From assembly GCF_900700375.1 (NCBI RefSeq), contig NC_041726.1:10208373-10272372 (forward strand): a stretch of DNA of 64,000 nucleotides. The letters run 5' to 3'. Position numbers and translations under genes: made by a program. This DNA is from Denticeps clupeoides. Taxonomy: Eukaryota > Chordata > Actinopteri > Clupeiformes > Denticipitidae. The notes beneath the pieces were generated by a model that was not told the DNA's origin, did not search any database, and saw only the letters and a list, made by a program, of their open reading frames with translations. Of the stretch, positions 13,251-26,299 are shown one piece after another; positions within the stretch are counted from its first letter, which is position 1; each line of letters opens with the position of its first letter.

Positions 13251-13878
13251 TGTGTGCGATAGACAACCAACTCTCCTCCTCAAGTCATATTACCAATCTT
13301 TCCCATTCATGTAGATTCCTTCTCTACAATTTCAAAAGGATCCTTCCTTATCTATCAACACAGGCCACCCAGATACTCGTTCAGTCCCTAGTAAGCTCAC
13401 TCCCAGTAGCTGCATCCCAGCATCAGATTCAAAATACTGTTGCTGGCCTACAAAGCCAAACATGGGGTAGCACCATCCTACCTCAAAGCCCTTATTATAC
13501 CTCACACTGAACCTCATATACTCCGACCATCCAGTACTGCTCGCCTGGTCCCTCCACCGCTGAAGGTACGAGGAAGATACTTGTCTAGACTCTTCTCTGT
13601 CTTGGCCCCTCAATTAACTTCTCCTCAAGGTCAGAACAGCACAGTCGCTGAGTATTTACAAATGGCAGCTTAAGACCTTCCTCTTTAAAGAATACTTAGA
13701 CTAACTTTAACTTTCTTATAGTCTGACTTATGTAAGAATAGTACAAGTACAAATGATTTTTATTCATGGTTGAGTCCTAATGCACCAGAACTGATTACTT
13801 CATTGATGGTAACATGAATACATGTTGGAAGTCGCTCTGGAAAAGGGTGTCTGGCAAATGCCATAAATGTAAATGTGG
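13250..13878 (+). mobile_element. L2-type LINE, 3' end of ORF2, decayed
   Basis: The plus strand encodes, in broken frames, the end of an L2-clade reverse transcriptase ORF: a YLSTQATQILVQSLV segment, then a jump to the PVAAS and LAYKAKHGVAPSYLKAL segments, and RLFSVLAP. It ends with a short 3' tail GTCGCTCTGGAAAAGGGTGT followed by AAATGTAAATG. A deletion between the first two segments and several frame changes show it is long dead. It is the same family as the copy at 22380. Confidence 0.85.
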
Positions 13879-15583
13879 TGTCTGTGACACATGGCTATTG
13901 GCTGAGAGTGAGACGCTGCTCACCTGGGTGAGTAAGACCGGATTAGATCACTGGCTGGGGGATCATTACACGTTCCGCGTTCTCCCTGAGCTAATTACGG
14001 GTTCCGACGCCCTGCGGCGGTGTACAGACGATGTGATGGGCAGAAGGCAAACTGAGACACAAATTCTCCAATTCAACCAATCAGTGATGATGACAGCTGG
14101 GGCCATGGCCATCCTGCACATCAGGATGTCCACCCAGCAATCACTTCTTGCTTGTCTGCAATGAATCTTCAATATAAAAGCAAAAAAAAGTGCCATTTGG
14201 GAGCCACTTCACTCTTTAATAATCCAATTTTATTTTAGTTATTTTTTTAAGAGTTACTCAGTAGTTAATCAATATAAATGATCACCTGTAATGACCCCAC
14301 AGTATATAAACCCCGCCGACTGTACACAAGACAGATCACACCGGGTTTAAATAAATAATTTATTTTCAGTGAAAATAAATACAGTACATTTCATTAGAAT
14401 CAAGTTGATAACATTAAAGGGGATAAAAGCGTTTGTGGGAGGGGTTTGCTGACCCTGTATGAATGGCAGTGGCAAAAACAAACACAGTTCTACTCTTTCT
14501 TTTAAAAACACGCCTCCCACAGCTTCTCATCGAATCACAGCTCAGATATTAACCTGTTAAACCCTGCCCCGGGCTGGTCATTCAGAGAAACACAGAAGGT
14601 CAGAGTGTTGATGACATGCACAATACGATATAAACAGGTATAAAACCAAGGCACCCAAAAGGAGCAGGGCTCAGTATCCAAGAGACCAGACAGGAAGTAC
14701 CACGCAAAACATGTCACACAAGCTGACATCGGTAAAGACCAGCACGTCAGCAGGAAGGGGGAGGAGCTGTAAACCTGCGAGGTCCTTGCATCTTGTTGGG
14801 CACATTTCCTAATTAACTCCGATGTGACCTGACCCATAAAACTCGGGAGTAGGCGCGCCGTGTCGACGGCGAGGTGTAAAGCACCACAGCGGGTTAGCAC
14901 TAATGCAATTTGGTTATGTAACCCGGAACGCGCTCAGTAACGCGGGATACCCGGGGGGGCTTTATGGGACGCTGGGTTGGTAAAATGCGAAACAATGGCA
15001 GAAGCGAAGCAGGAACGGCACAGATAAAGAGAGTCCTGACTGGGCCGTGTTAAGGCATTTCTACTGGAAAGTGCGGCGTGAGGCATACAGCACGATTTGG
15101 TTTCATTCAGCCACCAGCAGCAGAAATAAACAGGTGATATATTGCATTTTTTTTTCTTTACTTAAATAGAAATTTGCCATTTGGATCAGAAACCTGGAAC
15201 AAAAGATAAAACCAGACAAAATAGAAACAATCAGAACCAGGCCTTCCTAGTTCTGGCCCGAGACTCCTGCTCCGAAATACGGACGGAGTCAGAGGCATCC
15301 TGTCGCATAAACAAAGCGCTGATTGAGGAGGTTTCACTTCTCGCATGCCACAGACGCAGAGTCGGCTCAGGTGAGGCCAGACCGTTTCGGGGCGGCCTTC
15401 GTGTCTCGCGATGAGAGTCTACATTCATTCCCGCGGAGAACAGGCAACAATAGCGACCCGAGGGACCGCGGGACGAGGCAGGCCAGCTACCTTACAATGG
15501 GAACCCGTGTGTTCGGTGACCTTTCCCCTGCGTTTCGGTTTTCTGGCGCAATGAAACAGGAGGTCATGTCTGACAGAGACTCC
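13879..15583. other. downstream flank of cited4, possibly its 3' UTR
   Basis: No coding exon is recognised. Read from the minus strand, the cited4 stop codon is followed by about 1.2 kb of unique sequence with several AATAAA signals near 14345-14385, so much of 14350-15583 may be cited4 3' UTR. This is inferred from spacing and signals only. Confidence 0.4.
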
Positions 15584-15974
15584 TCAGCAGCTGACTGTGC
15601 TCGGCTGCTGTTTGCACACGAAGTCCGATATGAAGTCGAACTCGTTCTGCCCCAGGAAGAGCTCGGGGAGCTCCTGTACCCGGTCCAGACCCAGCTCCAG
15701 CACCAGCGATGTCAGCACCTCCTCGTCGATCAGGTCCATGTCCGTCCCATTCAGGCCCAGCGCTGGCCCGGCCATGTGCTGCATGCCACTCAGTGGTCCT
15801 GGTCCAATCCTGTACTGGCCACCGCCGCCAATCTGGCTGCCGCTCGGTGGTCCCATTGGGTGGCCATGGTACTGGTTGGTCAGTTTCTGGAGGTGCATGC
15901 TGGCCATGAGCTGCTGGGACGGAGTCATGCCATTACCCATGTATTGCTGGTGATGGAGCTGCTGCTGCTGCTGC

Positions 15975-16011
<37 letters not shown>

Positions 16012-16387
16012 GCTGCTGCTGCTGCTGTTGTTGGTGTTGTTGCTGTTGTTGCTGCTGCTGCTGGTGGTGGTGGTGGTGGCCCTGGTACATCATGTTGCCA
16101 CCTGGCATCTGGTGGTGCTGAAGGTGGTGGTGGTGGTGGCCACCTCCAATGGGTCCGGTGCCATTCATCGCTCCATTCATGACGCCACCCACCATGCCTG
16201 GGCGGGGCCTCATGGCCGCCTCCATGCCACCCTGTGGTCCCCGGTTGTAATGCATCACCTGGCCACCAGGGAGGCCGCGCATGCCATGCTGGGGTCCATG
16301 TTGAGGGGGTCCATTCATGCCCATCCTGTAACCATGGAGACCACCAGAGGAGCCGTGGGTCATGGGCATCATCATGTGGTCGGCCAT
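15584..16387 (-). CDS. cited4: CITED4, CBP/p300-interacting transactivator
   Basis: This 267-residue intronless reading frame encodes a CITED-family nuclear co-regulator. The family binds the CH1 (TAZ1) domain of CBP/p300 and co-activates factors such as TFAP2. The N-terminus MADHMMMPM and the GYRMGMNG block form conserved region 1. Residues about 103-144 are a histidine run and then roughly 9 + 28 glutamines split by a histidine. Residues 217-267 are the C-terminal acidic domain, with [17 protein letters not shown] and a final VSC. ELFLGQ and the link to ctps1 favour CITED4 over CITED2. The start chosen is the MADH codon, just inside the second exon after a TTTAG acceptor (exon edge about 16394). 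Mammalian CITED4 is shorter and lacks the long glutamine run. Confidence 0.95.
15958..16080 (-). repeat. CAG/CAA and CAC repeat in cited4 coding sequence
   Basis: Read on the minus strand this is an in-frame run of CAC, CAG and CAA codons giving the poly-His/poly-Gln tract. CAA interruptions cluster in the middle and pure CAG runs sit at both sides. A tract of this kind is likely to vary in length between individuals. Confidence 0.95.
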
Positions 16388-16439
16388 GGACTTCCTAAAC
16401 AGTCTAAACAGAGAAGGGAGATGGTGAGGACCTGATTTG

Positions 16440-16499
<60 letters not shown>

Positions 16500-17085
16500 C
16501 ACTGGAGACTAGACTGGCCCCCTGGGAACCCGAAACACAGACCAATCATGAGCAGAATCCAGCTCGGCCTGGACCAGGTGCTGCCAACGTTCCAAACCGG
16601 AGAATAAAAGACACGCAAAACACCGACTAATGACGTCACAGGCGACGTCGGCAAAACGCGTTTCCCTGAAACTGGAATTTGTCCTAAAGAGGAAAGCCTG
16701 GAAGTTTCTTTTCTCCGGACATCTGTCGCGCGGAAAACACGAATTTCGTTTAATTTCATTAACGCGCGCGGAAGGAAATCCACTTTTAAACTCCACCACC
16801 ACCACCATGAAGAAGTTCCTGTAACAACAAGAAACCCGCGACGTTACGCGGATCATCGTTCGCGGAATAAAACGCGTTTTCCGTGCGTCCTCCGTGAGTT
16901 TTAATCCACGTTAAGAAGAAGAAAGCAGAAGTCGCACGTACCGGGCTGCTAATGCTGCTGGTCCCGGGCTGAGGCGCCTTTTCTCGGCCGTTCCTTCGCG
17001 CTGCTGGACGCCGGAGAACCGAGCCGACACCGAGTCAAGTCGAGCCGAGCCGAACCGAACCGAGGCGCGACACGGGAGTCTGTTT
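16388..17085 (-). other. cited4: cited4 5' UTR exon 1 and its intron
   Basis: A GTACGT donor lies just below a candidate first exon at about 16942-17085, and a TTTAG acceptor lies next to the start codon. This gives a 5' UTR intron of about 545 bp, as known for CITED genes. The intron carries a (CA)n tract at 16443-16497. The first exon edge is estimated from the TATA box. Confidence 0.65.
16443..16497. repeat. (CA)n microsatellite
   Basis: An uninterrupted 55-bp CA run in the cited4 5' UTR intron, close to the acceptor side. Confidence 0.95.
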
Positions 17086-17240
17086 TCTGGGTCAGCGCCG
17101 CTCGGCGGATCTATATACACCGGCCGCGGGGGGCGGGGCTCGGCCGCCGTCCCCTCCGTCTCCTTCGCTCCCATTGGCTGTCGCCGTAATCGCGGCGTCG
17201 GCGGGGGGTCGCGACAGTAGCCAATCGACGCGCGGCGGCG
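17086..17240 (-). promoter_or_regulatory. cited4: cited4 core promoter (TATA box, CCAAT boxes)
   Basis: On the minus strand GTGTATATAG lies at about 17111-17120, some 30 bp upstream of the expected start of exon 1. ATTGG at 17173-17177 and CCAAT at 17220-17224 provide CCAAT elements in both orientations. The surrounding DNA is CpG-rich. These signals support a regulated TATA promoter firing leftwards. Confidence 0.65.
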
Positions 17241-18428
17241 GGAGCGGCTACGTGCGGAACTCTGGCTGTTACGTTTACAAACAGACGCGCCTGCGTTACG
17301 TGACTCGAATGACGCGGCTCGCCATTGTCCGAGAGTCGTGGAGTATTGGCGAGACGCGTCTCATGTAAATGCGCCGTTTACCATGTTAAAGGCGGCCGCG
17401 GCCTGGTGCATCTGCACCCCGGCCATGTGTTAATGGGCCCCTGCGTGGCTCTCCAGCTCGGTTCTTTCGGCTCTCTGCGGCCATCTCTGTTTGCTCAAGC
17501 AGCCCTTTGTGATAAAGAATGTTCTCTCCCCCCTTCGCTCTCTCTGTTTCTGTTGAAGAGTCCATTGTGCTCTTTTAAGAGCCGAGAACAGAGAATTTCC
17601 TATAGCCTCCTCGCCTCAGAGCTGCTTGTTGTCCATCAGGCCGAAGTTCCTGCTGAGGAGCTTCTCTCTCCACGTAAATGTGTCCATGCAGGACTTTTCG
17701 TAGGCATAAATCACCAGAAACGCTTTCATTTATGGAACTTGGTTCTGGGCAGGTACTGCAAGGAAGTTGTTTGGCGTGAAACCCCCTTTGTTTTGGACTT
17801 GTTTTGTTGTAAATTACCAGACTATAAAAGTGGAGAGAAATAACCAGATCCTGTGGTGTTTGTCCTCTCCATTCCCACCCCCACAGCTGTCTGCTCCTCT
17901 CCCAAACCCACCAAAAAAAAAATTCATTTAGATTGGACAGAGCAATTATGACGGCACAAATTAAAAGTGTGAGCTGAAAGCAGAACCCTCCCGTTGCCCT
18001 GATGCCGCAATGAGACTGTAAAGGTCGCGGGGATAAATAACCACCATGCTGTTCATGCCCATGTATGCAAAGAGTAAATTACCTTCAGCCACTCTTAACA
18101 GACATGAACACAACGTTCACCCTGAGCTCTGAGTGAATGTGTGTGTGTGTGTGTGTGTGTGCCCTCTCCACCAGCTGTGACATTTCATAAAAGAGGCTCG
18201 TGTGAATATTTTTACAGCTGTGTGGATCCCTGCCGCTGCTGCTGGTAGGTCGGCCGACGTCACTCAGGGTGCAGGTGAGGCTGCACAGGTGAGCTGAACA
18301 CACACATTAACACACACGACCCATAATATGTGTGAATAAATGACAATTTTCCAGGAAAAGAGTTTTTATGCTCGCATAAGTTGGTGTTTTACAAAATTAC
18401 CTGTTGTTACAGGTGACAAAGTACACCG

Positions 18429-18468
<40 letters not shown>

Positions 18469-19970
18469 CGCGCGCATGCGTGTGTGAGGGGGAGGGAGCA
18501 GGCACCAGATTCCTGCATATTGTGGTGCGAAGGCCTTGTTTTGCCTGAGTAGCTCCATTTGGCCGCCATTAACCTCTCCCCCTCCACAGTACAGGCTCCG
18601 ACTGGTTAGGACTAGCACTCTGCCCCGGAACACCGAGGACAAACCTGTCTCTGGCTACGCAGTTGGGAATGCACCTTCCTTTTATTTCATTTTTTTTATT
18701 TTTTATTATTATTTCTGAATCTCCTTTCTCTACAAAACACTGTCCTCTCTCTGCAGGCGGTGAAGTAAGTGGTGCACTACAGTCGGTGTACGATCCACGC
18801 CGACCCTGCAGCGCTTCGCCCCGCGTGCTATTGATAGAACGCGAGGAATGTGCTTTCCCCACCCCATTATTTGTTTGCTTTCCCTTCTCTCTCCATGTGT
18901 GTGAGAACCCGTTTGGGAATTGCTCTCTTCCCACATTTAGGTTTGGGGGGGGTGTGACCCTGCAGGATTTGCTGCGGGGGTTTTGCTTCTATAAGGAATG
19001 GGGTTGTCTTTTTACTTTAGGAAGGTTACTAAATTGTGTTAATAGTCCAAATAATGCCGAAAACAAGGCCTACAAAACATCCAACAGTGTCTGTTACCTT
19101 TACTCTTGTATTATTATGACATGAAGTCCAGCTGGTTTCAACTAAAAAATCTCCTTCGCAGGGCTACCTTTAATCCTTGAAGTCTGTTTCAGAGCCTGTT
19201 GTTTTTACATTTTTATCAGATTAAAGAATTCGAGTGGATACTTGTGTGAAGAATATTGGCACTTCATCTGTAATGAGATTGAAACGACCCTCATTATTTC
19301 TGAGATCAGTTGGTACAGATCAGCCTGTTCCAAATTTTAAAATGCAGATGAAGCCGGCACTGGGTGTAAAAGTCACTTTCAGACGCCATTTATTCTCTGT
19401 TCCAGAAACGCTGTAAAGCAGCTACAAAGTTCACAAAGTTTACAGCACAGCGGTGCATCATGGGCCGTCGCTGAAAAAGCAAAACAAATCCCACCCACGT
19501 ATCTCTGGACCTTCACCATAATTTCTGGAACCTCCTCCCTGCTTTTCTTGCGTAATCCGCCGCGCTGCATGATAAGCAGCGGTCAGGTGGAGATGAAATG
19601 AATCATTCCCTCTATTTTCCGTGACTAACAAACGTTAGCACCTTATAGCTCATGGTACAGTGTACCTTCATTAATCCTGTCAAGTGATCAGATAGCTTCT
19701 ATTGGCACCGTTAGCCAGCTAAGCTAGGTTAGCCAGCTAAGCTAATATTTATTATAGGCTTTAGAGATTCTGTTTGGAAATTCAGCACAGGGCCTTATCA
19801 AGAGTAAAGTTCAACTTATTAGTACTTATTTTAGACAAATCATGTTACTGTCACAGTAGCTGATTAAATGTTAAAAATATGTCATCGCTACTGATCTTGT
19901 CAAACAAAATACTTTTAAAACTAATAAATCAGCTAAAACAATTTGCCCTGTTTTATTTTTTATTTACAAC
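17241..19970. other. upstream flank of cited4, no gene recognised
   Basis: The sequence is unique and moderately GC-rich. A 172-codon open frame at 17325-17843 has no recognisable domain and no splice or start context. Long (TG)n tracts sit at 18140-18160 and 18432-18470. By position the stretch may carry cited4 control elements, but I see no specific one. Confidence 0.4.
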
Positions 19971-19972
19971 AA

Positions 19973-20497
19973 GGAATCATATTTTCTTATACTTTGAAAA
20001 TGACACATATTGCACAGTTTGTGTTGTATTGTGTTCAGAAAATCTAACTTAGCATCAATCAGAGAAGAAATTAGCCATGTATCACTAAGTGCTTTTAGGT
20101 GATATTTAGTCTTAATTTCTTTAGAAAAAGTAAACACTTTGGCTTTTTAAAAATGTAAAACATGGAGGCATATTTTTTTCTACTTTGAAAATGACACAGT
20201 TTGTGTTGTATTGTGTTAGCATCAATCAGAGAAGAAATTAGCCATGTAGCACTAAGCGCTTTTAGGTGATATTTAGTCTTAATTTCTTTAGAAAAAGTAA
20301 ACACTTTGGCATTTTAAAAATGTAAAACATGGAGGCATATTTTTTTCTACTTTGAAAATGACATATTTCACAGTTTGGCCGGTAATTTGTTCAGAAAAAA
20401 CTAACTTAGCATCAATCAGCAAAGAAATTAATCATGTTGCACTAAGCGCCTTTAGGCGATATTTAGTCCAAATTTCTTTAGAAAAAGTAAAATGTTT
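19973..20497. repeat. three-copy tandem repeat, 167-190-bp unit
   Basis: Three imperfect copies of a unit contain AGCATCAATCAG (at 20051, 20218 and 20408), GCTTTTAGGTGATATTTAG and TTTCTTTAGAAAAAGTAAA. The middle copy is shorter by about 20 bp. It is AT-rich and non-coding. Confidence 0.85.
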
Positions 20498-22043
20498 CGC
20501 TGTTGGAATTGATGTGATTGGTGTCCGAGTGTTTTGGGGCAGGGGGTGTCCTGAGGGCAGGGTGACGGTGGCAGCGCCACCCACGCACACATGTGCAGAG
20601 TCCATACTCCTGCCAGGCCTGATAGGGGGAGAGGGGGAGCAACACGTGAGCAGCTGGTAAACAAGTGTTAGACCTCCACCTCTTCCTCTTGCGTGTCTCT
20701 GGTAAGGAGGCGGAAGTGCGTCTCTGTGGTTTACGGCCTGCAAAAACTGAACCATGCACAGATAGGCATACACACAAACACACACACACACGTGCGGCAC
20801 CAGCCTCTCCCAGCTGTGTTTGTGTGGCCTCGATCCCCTCCCCCACACAACCCTTCTTTCTTCTTCTTCTTCTTCTACTTGTTCTTGTTCTCCTTCTTCA
20901 CACTGCGGTGTGAGGAGCCGTTAGACCGCCGCTGTCACCGCTCCTCCTCCACCTCTAGCTCCATCTCTCTCCTCTACTCGGAACACACCTGGCTTTAAAC
21001 CAAGCTTTCCCACCCCCCGTCCACAAATCCTCCTTTAGCAGGAGGGCGTCCCTGATTCCTCCTCCTGGTTAAAGCCAAGTCATTTTTGTAGTGCTGAAGG
21101 AGAAGATGTATAAATAAATTTGGCCATCTTCTCCGTCTCGGTAGAATTAACAAGAAAAGCCACAATGGTGAGGGCTGAACGTGCAGAACATGCAGTTTCT
21201 TTTTTGTTAAATATTCACAGAAGTTCATATCAGTAAATAACTGTGCCAATCTTTGTTTGGGTTTGGATTGAATTCTATTCCAACCGGCTCTATCCCTGTA
21301 ATCACATCACATCTAAACTAATTAGGATAATCAAGAACGTGCCACAGAACCCACTTTACACTCGCCTTAAACAGAGCAATGGCTGAAGTACACTTCAGTG
21401 CATGGGGGAAGTTCTAGATGTTAACACCAGGATTCCTCAAATCTCCAAATAGCAGAACTACAGAAGTGGAGCTGGAATTTGGAAGGTTGGTGGAATTTAG
21501 AAAACATTTCCGGTTCCAGTTCCAGTGCTAAACGTTCCACGGTCGGCTTTATGGCCTGTTTACTGGGCTTCTGTGGACGAGTCCAACGTCCAGGTTCTCA
21601 ATCGCTCAGCTCTCCACCGGCCGGCCTGTCGCAGACTCACCCTGACTGCGTAGGAAAACTGTTGTCTCCATGGAGACAAGGAAGGGGAAGGTCACATGCA
21701 GCGGGGCCTGGAATGTCTGTAGGTCTGCTGGCGATGTTGGGAGTAAAGGCCGGCTTTGCTGGGGTTTTTCGATCTCTTGCTTTGATCAGTCTGGGCCGCA
21801 GAAGAGACGTGAGCCACGGAGACGTTTTTTTCCGTTTTGTGAAGTGGAGGAAGGTAGCTGCTGCTCGGCAACGTTCTCCGTGTTCCGCTGGTGTAAAGCG
21901 GGCCTTTGTTAGAACGGAGGTGGTGGGGGAAGATAGAGGGACAGTGACTTCTCAGCTGAAGGGTTGGAGTGTGTCTGCTGTCACCCTCCCACCCCCACCC
22001 CGGCATCTACTGCTGGGGGAGGGGAGTTCAAGGAGTTGGGTAC

Positions 22044-22078
<35 letters not shown>

Positions 22079-22379
22079 GCCACCACAGCCACAAATAGCA
22101 GCAGGATGCCTGGTTCCCCCAAAAACCTGGGGATCACCCAACAAAAGCCACACATACACAGCTTCACGCTTCCCTCAGTCTCGTGGCTCGGGCAGATTAG
22201 CTCCTGACACGGATCCACCTGCTGCCAGCGAGTCACGCCGCTGATTAGCGCCTAATTAAGGGCACGGACCTGATGGCCGCACCTCTGCTGCTGGTGGAAT
22301 TAAATGAAATAATTGCATTCAGACAGACTTGCATCCCTGACACGTAAAGTGAAATATTTTCTGATGATGTACCACCTAC
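20498..22379. other. gene-free stretch
   Basis: No gene is recognised. It contains pyrimidine-rich tracts near 20858-20900 and a (TG)n tract at 22047-22077. A 242-codon open frame at 21479-22207 runs through that microsatellite and matches nothing known. The block 22185-22335, with several ATTA words, is unique and could be conserved non-coding DNA. Confidence 0.4.
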
Positions 22380-22925
22380 AACTCATTCAAAATGCAGCTG
22401 ATCTTTAAACTTCCGAAATTCTCCCACACCGCCCCTCTACTACGTTCCCTCCACTGGCTCCCAGTAGCTGCACGCATCAGGTTCAAAATACTGATGCTGG
22501 CCTACAAAGCCAAACATGGAGCAGCACCATCCTACCTCACAGCCCTTATTACACCTCGCACTGCACCTCATATACTCCGAGCCTCCAGTACTGCTCGCCT
22601 GGTCCCTCCATCTCTGAAGGTAAAAGGAAGACACTCATCTAGACTCTTCTCCGTCTTGGCCCCTCGGTGGTGGAATGAACTTCCCCACGAGGTCAGAACA
22701 GCTCAGTCACTGAGTATTTTCAAACGGCAGCTCAAGACCTTCCACTTTAGAGAATATTTAGATTAACTTGTAACCTTCTTATTGTCTGACTTGTGTACAG
22801 AATCTATAACAAGAGTGAATAAAAATATTGTATTCATAGTTGATGAATGAACCAGAACTGATCACTTCATCGATTGTAACTTGAAAGCACGTTGTAAGAC
22901 GCTCTGGAGAAGTATATTTGTTTTT
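22380..22925 (+). mobile_element. L2-type LINE, 3' end of ORF2
   Basis: An open frame of about 125 codons (to 22766) encodes the C-terminal end of an L2-clade ORF2 protein: the SLHWLPVAARIRFKILMLAY segment, then AYKAKHGAAPSYL, RLFSVLAPRWWNELP and a basic, phenylalanine-rich end. About 150 bp of 3' UTR follow, with the tail GTTGTAAGACGCTCTGGAGA. The copy is 5'-truncated and so dead, but younger than the related copy at 13250 because its frame is still open. Confidence 0.9.
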
Positions 22926-24452
22926 TTATATTTTTAACTAATCTGCATGTTAAAAAGCTTTGATGCTTGTGTTGGTCCTGGAGGGTTTAAGCTGCAGGAA
23001 GTTTAGAGAAAAACAGGAGAACTTGGCCAGTAGAAGTTCTATGGTTCCGGTCATTATCAGCAGAACACACACTGATAAGCAGACAGCAGTGTGTATGGTA
23101 TAACACACAAACAGGGTGGACCCCGGTCAGCTGATCCACCCGTGATCTGCAGCAGGACGGACGCCGGTCATGGTGGTGTGACGGGTCTGTGTCAGGGGAC
23201 AACAGGAAGTGAGTGGACCCTCCCATGGTGACGCTGGCAGTCACAGACGCTTTATGACCTCGGAAGCGCTCAGATCTGAGGGGAAATTGTTCTGATCCTG
23301 ACCCTGAAGAGAGGGGGTGGGACGGGGAGAGGACAGTTGTGTTTTTTTGTTACATGAAAGACCCCTTATCTGTAAAATGCTGTAACACTGCTCGTCTTCA
23401 CCTCTGTGACAACGGTTCCGGCACATTCCTGTTCCACTGCTCTAAAAACAGCCACTAGGACATTTTTAGAACATCGTAGTCAGATGTTGTGAAAGAACAC
23501 TGTGCTGTCTTGTGGGGACATGACCGCCGTGCCGGGACAGCACCTTCTCACGAACTGAGCTGGACAGAACGTCCAAATGCCAGCCGCACACCGGCCCACC
23601 ATCGCTTCTGCAGCAGATGTGCATTCGCTCTTCCTCTTTAGTAGCCACATCTTCATCCTCGTTGCTTTCACTTGTTTCACCAGCCACATTGTTGAAATAG
23701 TGACCGCGGTTTTCAGGTGTGGAACGAAGCAGAAGGGATTTCTGCAGTTTTTTATATCTTCAGCAAGGAATTCCTGATTTACTAGTTCTAGAACGCTAGC
23801 TTTTGACAGGTTCCGTCCCCTTTCTCTCCGCCACGTCTCGCTGTCGGTTCCCAGGAAGGTGGTTGTGTAACGGCCCGTCCCTGCAGCGTTTCTGGTGGCC
23901 TCGGAGTCCTCATCAGGGACGAAAAACCAGGTTTTATATATAACGTGGATACCATAACGTGTATAACGTGAGACACTGATAATGGCCATCCGGACCCATA
24001 ACTGACGTTACGTTTTATACTCTGTATTTTTCATGTCTTATTTAACATCTTGTGTCAGTTATGACTGTTTTATGATGAAATGTATTCATTCCACTGAATA
24101 CTTTCATACGCCCAGTCCACATCACTCGTTTACTGAAACAAGATTAGTGGCATGGAATCATATTGCAGAATTAAAAACTTTTCATTAAGAGGCAACTTTC
24201 AGTTCTAATAAATTCATGTCGGCGGAGATTAGATTAGCCAGAAAATGAAAACTCGCAAAAATATATTCCCACCAAATTTTTTACAAGGCCGGTTGATCAC
24301 TGTGTATGTGTGTGTATGTGAGGGTTTTTGTGTGTGTATTCCCACCAAATATTACAAAACCAAGGGGGTGGGATCCATTTTGTGCGAAATTGCGATATAG
24401 ATATCAAACTGAAGCCCTTGATTAGATCTTTCTACAATAAATTATTATTGTA

Positions 24453-24523
<71 letters not shown>

Positions 24524-24536
24524 TATATATATATAT

Positions 24537-24609
<73 letters not shown>

Positions 24610-24726
24610 TTTTTTTCACTACATACAATGTCATTAAAAAAAATAGAAATAGGCATTCCATGTGGTTGTGCTGTCCTGTAAAGTTTTTTGTCACCCTGCC
24701 GTATATATTATCTAAGCAGAGCAGAA

Positions 24727-24767
<41 letters not shown>

Positions 24768-26299
24768 GGCCACTCCCATTGTCAGAAGCCTTCCTCGGCG
24801 CTGTTATCAGACGCTAACAGAGACGAGGCCGGGCGCCTGACCCCCGCTGCCAGGCTGTCACATGCGTCCCGGGGAGAAGCGAGAACCCGGGTTCCATGGA
24901 AAGCGAGAGGGATTTTCTCTCTGGTGATTTCCGTATCAATATTTCAGAGATGCTAAATAATTCAGTGCCGTGCAGCGATTCAGCAGGACTGGAAGCAGGG
25001 TTCAAGTCCCCAGTTCTCGCTGTGTGTTAGTGTGAACAGAAAATAGAGTGTAGAACCTGTAGAACCGGGTTCATGCCAAGCTTCTGTTGGTCAGTGGTCC
25101 CATTCTAATGTGGGTACATGTTCCACATAACCCTGCAGAACGTCTCCTGAGTTCCTCCAGCGTTTGCAGCGTTTTGCATGTCTCTGTGCTCGGTCCCGGG
25201 GAGGAGCTAGGTTTGCATACCTAGGCCGAGGCCCGCAGAACCTTCCTTGTCCTCATTAGTGTTCTGCTGCGCCCCAACATTCACACGCCTGTGACGGGCG
25301 TGTTGGGAATGTTTTTCAGGCCTGGCAGGAACGACAGTTTATTTCACAATGTGATAACCTGACACGCCCTCTGCTAACCAGGCTGTGCAGCACCATGCAG
25401 TGTTATTTTACTGCACAGTATTTCCACCTACGAATGGGACTTTATTATCAGTATCCAGACAGAAACTTTAGGTGGCTGCTAGTTTCTGGTAAACTGTATG
25501 TAGAGGAGACACTAACTACCCACTCTGCACTTTCTGTTGGTGTGGAATTAATTCTGACACCCAAATGATTAACTTTAATAATATTTTCATGAACAAAGTA
25601 TACAAAGGGGAGGAGCTTGTGTGCATGACTGACACCCCACACTTCCTCATTCTATACAATTTTAACCCAATATGTGATACAAGTGAACACGCGTCTTTTA
25701 ATAGTGCTGAGAATCTACAGATGATCACTTCATCTCAGAAAAGCAGGGTGATGGGTGTCTATGTAGAGAGATCCTCAATGTGACTGGGTTCCTCACTCTG
25801 TCTCCCTTTGTGTCTGTCGTCCTCCTACTGATTGTTTGTTGCATCAACAGTTTTTTTCTCCCTTTAGAGCAGCGGCCAGAGAAACAGCTGCTGTGTGTCT
25901 CCTCACGCTGAGAGGCGGGCAGGGGGCGGAGCAGAAAGATGAGCGGAGAAGGTGAGACAGGCATGGCTCTCCATCAAATCTTTGCCTCACACCGACATTA
26001 GGTCGTGTACATTTTGTTCTGACCTTCTGAACCTCTGGCCCAACTCAAACACACACAGAACACCATAATTGTCTCAGAAATTGTGTGATTGTATGTGTAA
26101 TGATTCACAGCAAGCTGCTGAACAAAAGCTACAGAGTAACTGAAACACCAACCTGACATTGAGACACAAAGCCCCCCGACTTACTACTCTGTCTCCTTAA
26201 ACACACCCCACCATCATCTCATAATTAGATGAGTGCAATATGGTGGGGGAGAAAAGCAGGTAATCAATCAATATATAATTACATACACATACATATTCA
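22926..26299. other. gene-free stretch with a long (TA)n tract
   Basis: No gene is recognised. Apart from the (TA)n run (separate entry) and a (TG)n tract at 24731-24762, the DNA is unique. Several open frames here lack start context, known domains and plausible splice sites. Confidence 0.45.
24457..24606. repeat. long (TA)n microsatellite
   Basis: About 150 bp of nearly pure TA with two isolated AGA interruptions near 24521 and 24537. Such runs form cruciforms readily and are prone to length change and assembly error. Confidence 0.95.

Noticed and set aside
15323-16435. 370-codon plus-strand frame with poly-leucine
   Set aside because: It is the antisense shadow of cited4; the leucine run is the complement of the glutamine codons.
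17325-17843. 172-codon plus-strand frame upstream of cited4
   Set aside because: No domain, no start context and no codon pattern distinct from its surroundings.
21479-22207. 242-codon plus-strand frame
   Set aside because: It runs through a (TG)n microsatellite giving a VCVC run and matches no family.
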